Below are positions 61,591-64,000 of a DNA stretch of 64,000 bases, piece by piece. Where the stretch lies: contig OX387604.1 in NCBI GenBank assembly GCA_947568835.1, positions 25,263,076 through 25,327,075 on the forward strand, given 5' to 3'. The notes under the pieces were generated by a model. It was not told where the DNA came from. It searched no databases and worked only from the letters and a program-made list of their open reading frames with translations. The DNA comes from Protonemura montana. Its lineage: Eukaryota; Arthropoda; Insecta; Plecoptera; Nemouridae. The position numbers and the translations under genes were made by a program. The first letter of the stretch is position 1. The number at the start of each line of letters is the position of its first letter.

Positions 61591-62194
61591 CTTGCGTTTT
61601 GACGCTTGGCAGCCAACGTATTAATCACTCGCGACAATCCACATTAAAAGTGACAATAAAAGTAACGGCTTCAACAACTGTCAACCAGATTGGCAAACTA
61701 CATTGCTTCTCACTCCACAATACTTATAAGATTATAAACAATATTTAAGAAACCCGTGACAAATATAGAGACATGTGCGCTGAAAACACAGAACGCTTGA
61801 CATGTTTAATCATAATTGGATGAATAGGGTGATGATATTTTATCCTTTTGAAATATAATGGCCGCCTACCTTGGATAATGATGTTTTACGAACGACCTGG
61901 AGCGGATACTTCGCACCTGGCAGACTGTGGTTTTTTTTCTTACAATCGACAGTTGATGTCAGGTTCGGAAATGGTTTAAGTTTGTTGATCTTTTTTTGAT
62001 CTTTTTGTTCATCTTTCGCTAGGCGCACGACGTTGTAAATATATTTTCAATGTCGCTCGTTGGCGGAAAAAGAGTTTTTCCTCGCTTTTCTTCATGCACA
62101 AAAGTGTAAACCAATCAAGACTGTGATTATTACGAAGAAATGTAATCGAATATTACAATATAATCGAGCCTTTGTTTAAATAGTAGTTATCTAT
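61591..62194. other. Non-coding, no recognisable gene
   Basis: Ordinary AT-rich sequence. The 33-bp-array frames run only a few codons into it. Confidence 0.45.
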
Positions 62195-62605
62195 ATTATT
62201 ATTATTATTTGTGGTGTTTAACGACGCACTGTTTTGACATCTGGCCATGCGGCACTGGTCTAATGGCGTCAGTGAATGAGTGGATGTTGATGAGGGTGAT
62301 GATGAACATAATCTTGCCTAGAAGGGAGGGGAAACTCGGTGCCGGCACGTAGCCTACTCCTGTCGAAGACCAAGGGGACCACCGGCTTAACATCCCTTCC
62401 GAAGGACGGTACAACTCTTACAGCAGAATTCCTCCACAAATCCATGCTGCCGAGAGGTTGATAAGCAAGGCGAGTGAAGTTGCTGTACTAACTTTCATCC
62501 CTCCTACCTATCTCCCGAACAGAACTGGCCATGTGTATTCTGGTCCTGACTCAGCGCAGTGTTGCTTAACTTCGGTGATATCATGAGAACCAGTGTTTCC
62601 AACAC
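62195..62605 (-). mobile_element. SINE with 5S rRNA-like head (SINE3-type)
   Basis: Read on the minus strand, about 62592-62540 reads ggttctcatgatatcaccga, agttaagcaacactg, then gagtcaggacc. This closely parallels the internal part of animal 5S rRNA (GGUUCUC...GAUCACCGAAGU.AAGCA), including the Pol III A-box region. The later 5S part (TTGGATGGG...) is degraded. A roughly 300-bp body follows, containing ggatgttaagccggtggtcc. It ends in gtcgttaaacaccacaaat and an (AAT)n tail at 62195-62210. Length of about 410 bp, 5S-type head and simple-repeat tail fit 5S-headed SINEs such as the DeuSINE group. Target-site duplications were not identified, and assignment to a named family needs alignment. Confidence 0.62.
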
Positions 62606-62606
62606 G

Positions 62607-62624
62607 CCAAACCGTTCGGTTTGG
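62607..62624. repeat. 18-bp near-perfect palindrome beside the SINE head
   Basis: ccaaaccg and cggtttgg are perfect 8-bp arms around TT. It lies immediately upstream of the SINE's 5' end and may mark a hairpin-forming insertion site or be coincidental. Confidence 0.7.
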
Positions 62625-62751
62625 ATTCAGAAAGGGGATGTTCCTGTTAATGGCGTGGCGATATTTGTTCTTTTATTAAGCGATCACTAAAAAATGTAAG
62701 ATTTGTGTTTTTTTTGTGTATCGGAAAATTGTCAGGACTGCTTTTACCCTT

Positions 62752-62885
62752 GAAGAAGTAACAGTTACAAGTAACAAAACGTCGGAAAATTTAGTTGTTC
62801 TTCACTTAGCATTCAAAACCCAGTTGAAATAGTTTTTGTCAAAACTAGTGCTAGGGTTACATCAAGTAGACATGAGTCTAAAAAC
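62752..62885 (+). mobile_element. Dispersed repeat, copy of the 12.8 kb fold-back arm
   Basis: Starts ccttgaagaagtaac and includes aacaaaacgtcggaaaa, cacttagcattcaaaaccca, aaaactagtgcta and atgagtctaaaaaca. These align base for base, with scattered differences, with the minus strand of 12720-12865. It is a single copy here, with no inverted partner. The initial stem region differs from the 12.8 kb copy but can still fold (gtaac-a-gttac). A Penelope-like element end is one possible identity, not shown. Confidence 0.7.
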
Positions 62886-63543
62886 AAATACTAAGCGGTT
62901 TATTATATGATAGTAATGTTTTACAATCGTTTTTTTTTTGGGAGAAGAGACTAGTTCTTGTATGTATTTTAACAGGTCAAGGTTTTTTAGGATTCGTGCG
63001 ATTATTTCTACTAAATTTTATATTAGTTTGATTTAATATTGAGCATAGAAACATTAGATATTTGTACTTATTCAAAAGACAATGCTGTTACGGTTAAAAC
63101 ACAGTGCTATTTGCCATTCGAGATCAACAATTTTATTTTTAAATTGTAGTACTTTGCATCTTATTCAATATCTAAATTAAACATCTTAATGAATACAGTA
63201 AAATTATGCATGACGATAAGGGCTGTCAGGCTGACAATAAATTTAATATTTAATTACATGTCACGTGACATAGTCGCTGGTAGTAATCAAGTGCTGCATA
63301 TTACTATTAGATTGAAATCAACACAGATTTCTCATGTGTGCTATTTTCTAGCCTCGTGGTAATCACGGGATGAAATATTATATTAAGGGATAGCGAAACC
63401 ATGTTTGCATATTTTCAATGATAAAAAGAGACTTTAGAGCAAACTAACGGTTTTCATTATTTGCGCCACGCAAATAATCCACTGACTTTCTCGGATCAAG
63501 TCAAAGATTTGAAAAAGAAGGAAACTGCATTATGGTAAAGTGT
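62886..63543. other. Non-coding; contains a 14-bp palindromic E-box
   Basis: AT-rich. The perfect palindrome atgtcacgtgacat lies at 63258-63271, the second GTCACGTGAC in the window. No gene is recognised. Confidence 0.5.
63258..63271. promoter_or_regulatory. Palindromic GTCACGTGAC E-box
   Basis: The sequence matches the extended E-box bound by USF/MITF/TFE-type bHLH-zip proteins. Only the motif is seen. There is no nearby promoter to give it context. Confidence 0.3.
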
Positions 63544-63561
63544 GGGGGGGGGGGGGGGGGG
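63544..63561. repeat. Poly-G tract, 18 nt
   Basis: An uninterrupted run of 18 G on the + strand. Confidence 0.95.
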
Positions 63562-64000
63562 TTATCATTGATCAAGAATAATTCGAGGAAAGAAGCTGTT
63601 TAAGTTTCCTGATACTATTTCTGAAGCTTCTAAGGACACAATTCTAAACGATAATGTTATTAGCAGAGAGGTGAACCAATGTTAAAGTCAACTCTAAATT
63701 GTCTACCTGTAAGCGTTTAAATCTAGTTTAATACATGCTATTCTGACTTAGGATTCTATCCGCAAGGAATTGCTTCAATCGTACTTGATATATTTAGATT
63801 TTTTTAGCAAGAAAGTCAAGAAACCAGAAGCTATTTGAAGTACCATTGAAGTTGACCTTTCTTTTTTTTTCAGTGTGAAATTGTTCATGTTAATAAACCC
63901 TTAAAAAGCTAAATACCAAAATAGGATAATTGTTCATCGTGGTTAGAAATATCTTCAAGTTCGCAAACAATCGTGATATGATTTACAACTTCCCATATGA
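63562..64000. other. Non-coding, no recognisable gene
   Basis: AT-rich to the window edge. A poly-T run near 63862 followed by cag resembles a 3' splice site, but the sequence after it has no long frame within the window. Confidence 0.4.

Noticed and set aside
59777-61748. Three long open frames (602, 585 and 596 codons) across the 33-bp array as protein-coding genes
   Set aside because: A stop-free unit whose length is a multiple of three keeps frames open automatically. Frames are open on both strands at once, there is no signal or domain outside the repeat, and the flanking unique parts are short.
1-64000. CRISPR array, operon, phage or bacterial system
   Set aside because: The tandem repeats have no unique spacers, there are no closely packed coding genes or ribosome-binding sites, and the sequence has animal-genome character throughout.

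Overview
This window looks like AT-rich nuclear DNA of a metazoan, most probably a marine invertebrate. No bacterial-style gene packing, operons, rRNA or intact tRNA genes are visible. Open frames are short and match background, are translated low-complexity tracts, or are by-products of a 33-bp tandem repeat. The best taxonomic hint is a SINE-like element at 62.2-62.6 kb whose head resembles 5S rRNA of the echinoderm type. 5S-headed SINEs are known from deuterostomes and other animals. This makes a non-vertebrate deuterostome plausible but does not prove it.

The window reads as a gene-poor stretch, either intergenic or inside a very long intron, filled with tandem repeats and decayed retroelement pieces. 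From left to right: a tRNA-like/SINE-tail fragment (3.4-3.6 kb); a pair of diverged 190-200 bp direct repeats 1.1 kb apart (5.77 and 6.87 kb) flanking a 29-C tract and an ACGCA microsatellite; a 12-copy 41-bp minisatellite (10.7-11.2 kb) with a CCAAT-box sequence and a small hairpin in every unit; a 92-bp-arm fold-back palindrome (12.8 kb) whose arm recurs at 62.75 kb; a possible TATA promoter with first exon and splice donor (15.9-16.05 kb); a long, nearly featureless middle with G/C homopolymers and small microsatellites; an 80-bp C/G-only block (45.2 kb); a 37-copy 9-bp minisatellite (47.3-47.6 kb); three unrelated minisatellites that all have a 14-bp period (54.55-56.0 kb); a candidate terminal coding exon (57.87-57.99 kb); a 50-copy 33-bp minisatellite (59.93-61.59 kb) containing two 528-bp higher-order blocks that look identical; and finally the SINE and the palindrome-related repeat.

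The standout is the 33-bp array. Its 50 units show no length change, so three long overlapping frames stay open across it on both strands. Its internal blocks appear recently duplicated. Most units carry an extended nuclear-receptor half-site. No set of genes acting together can be described here. The two weak gene signals (15.9 kb and 57.9 kb) are hypotheses that need transcript evidence.
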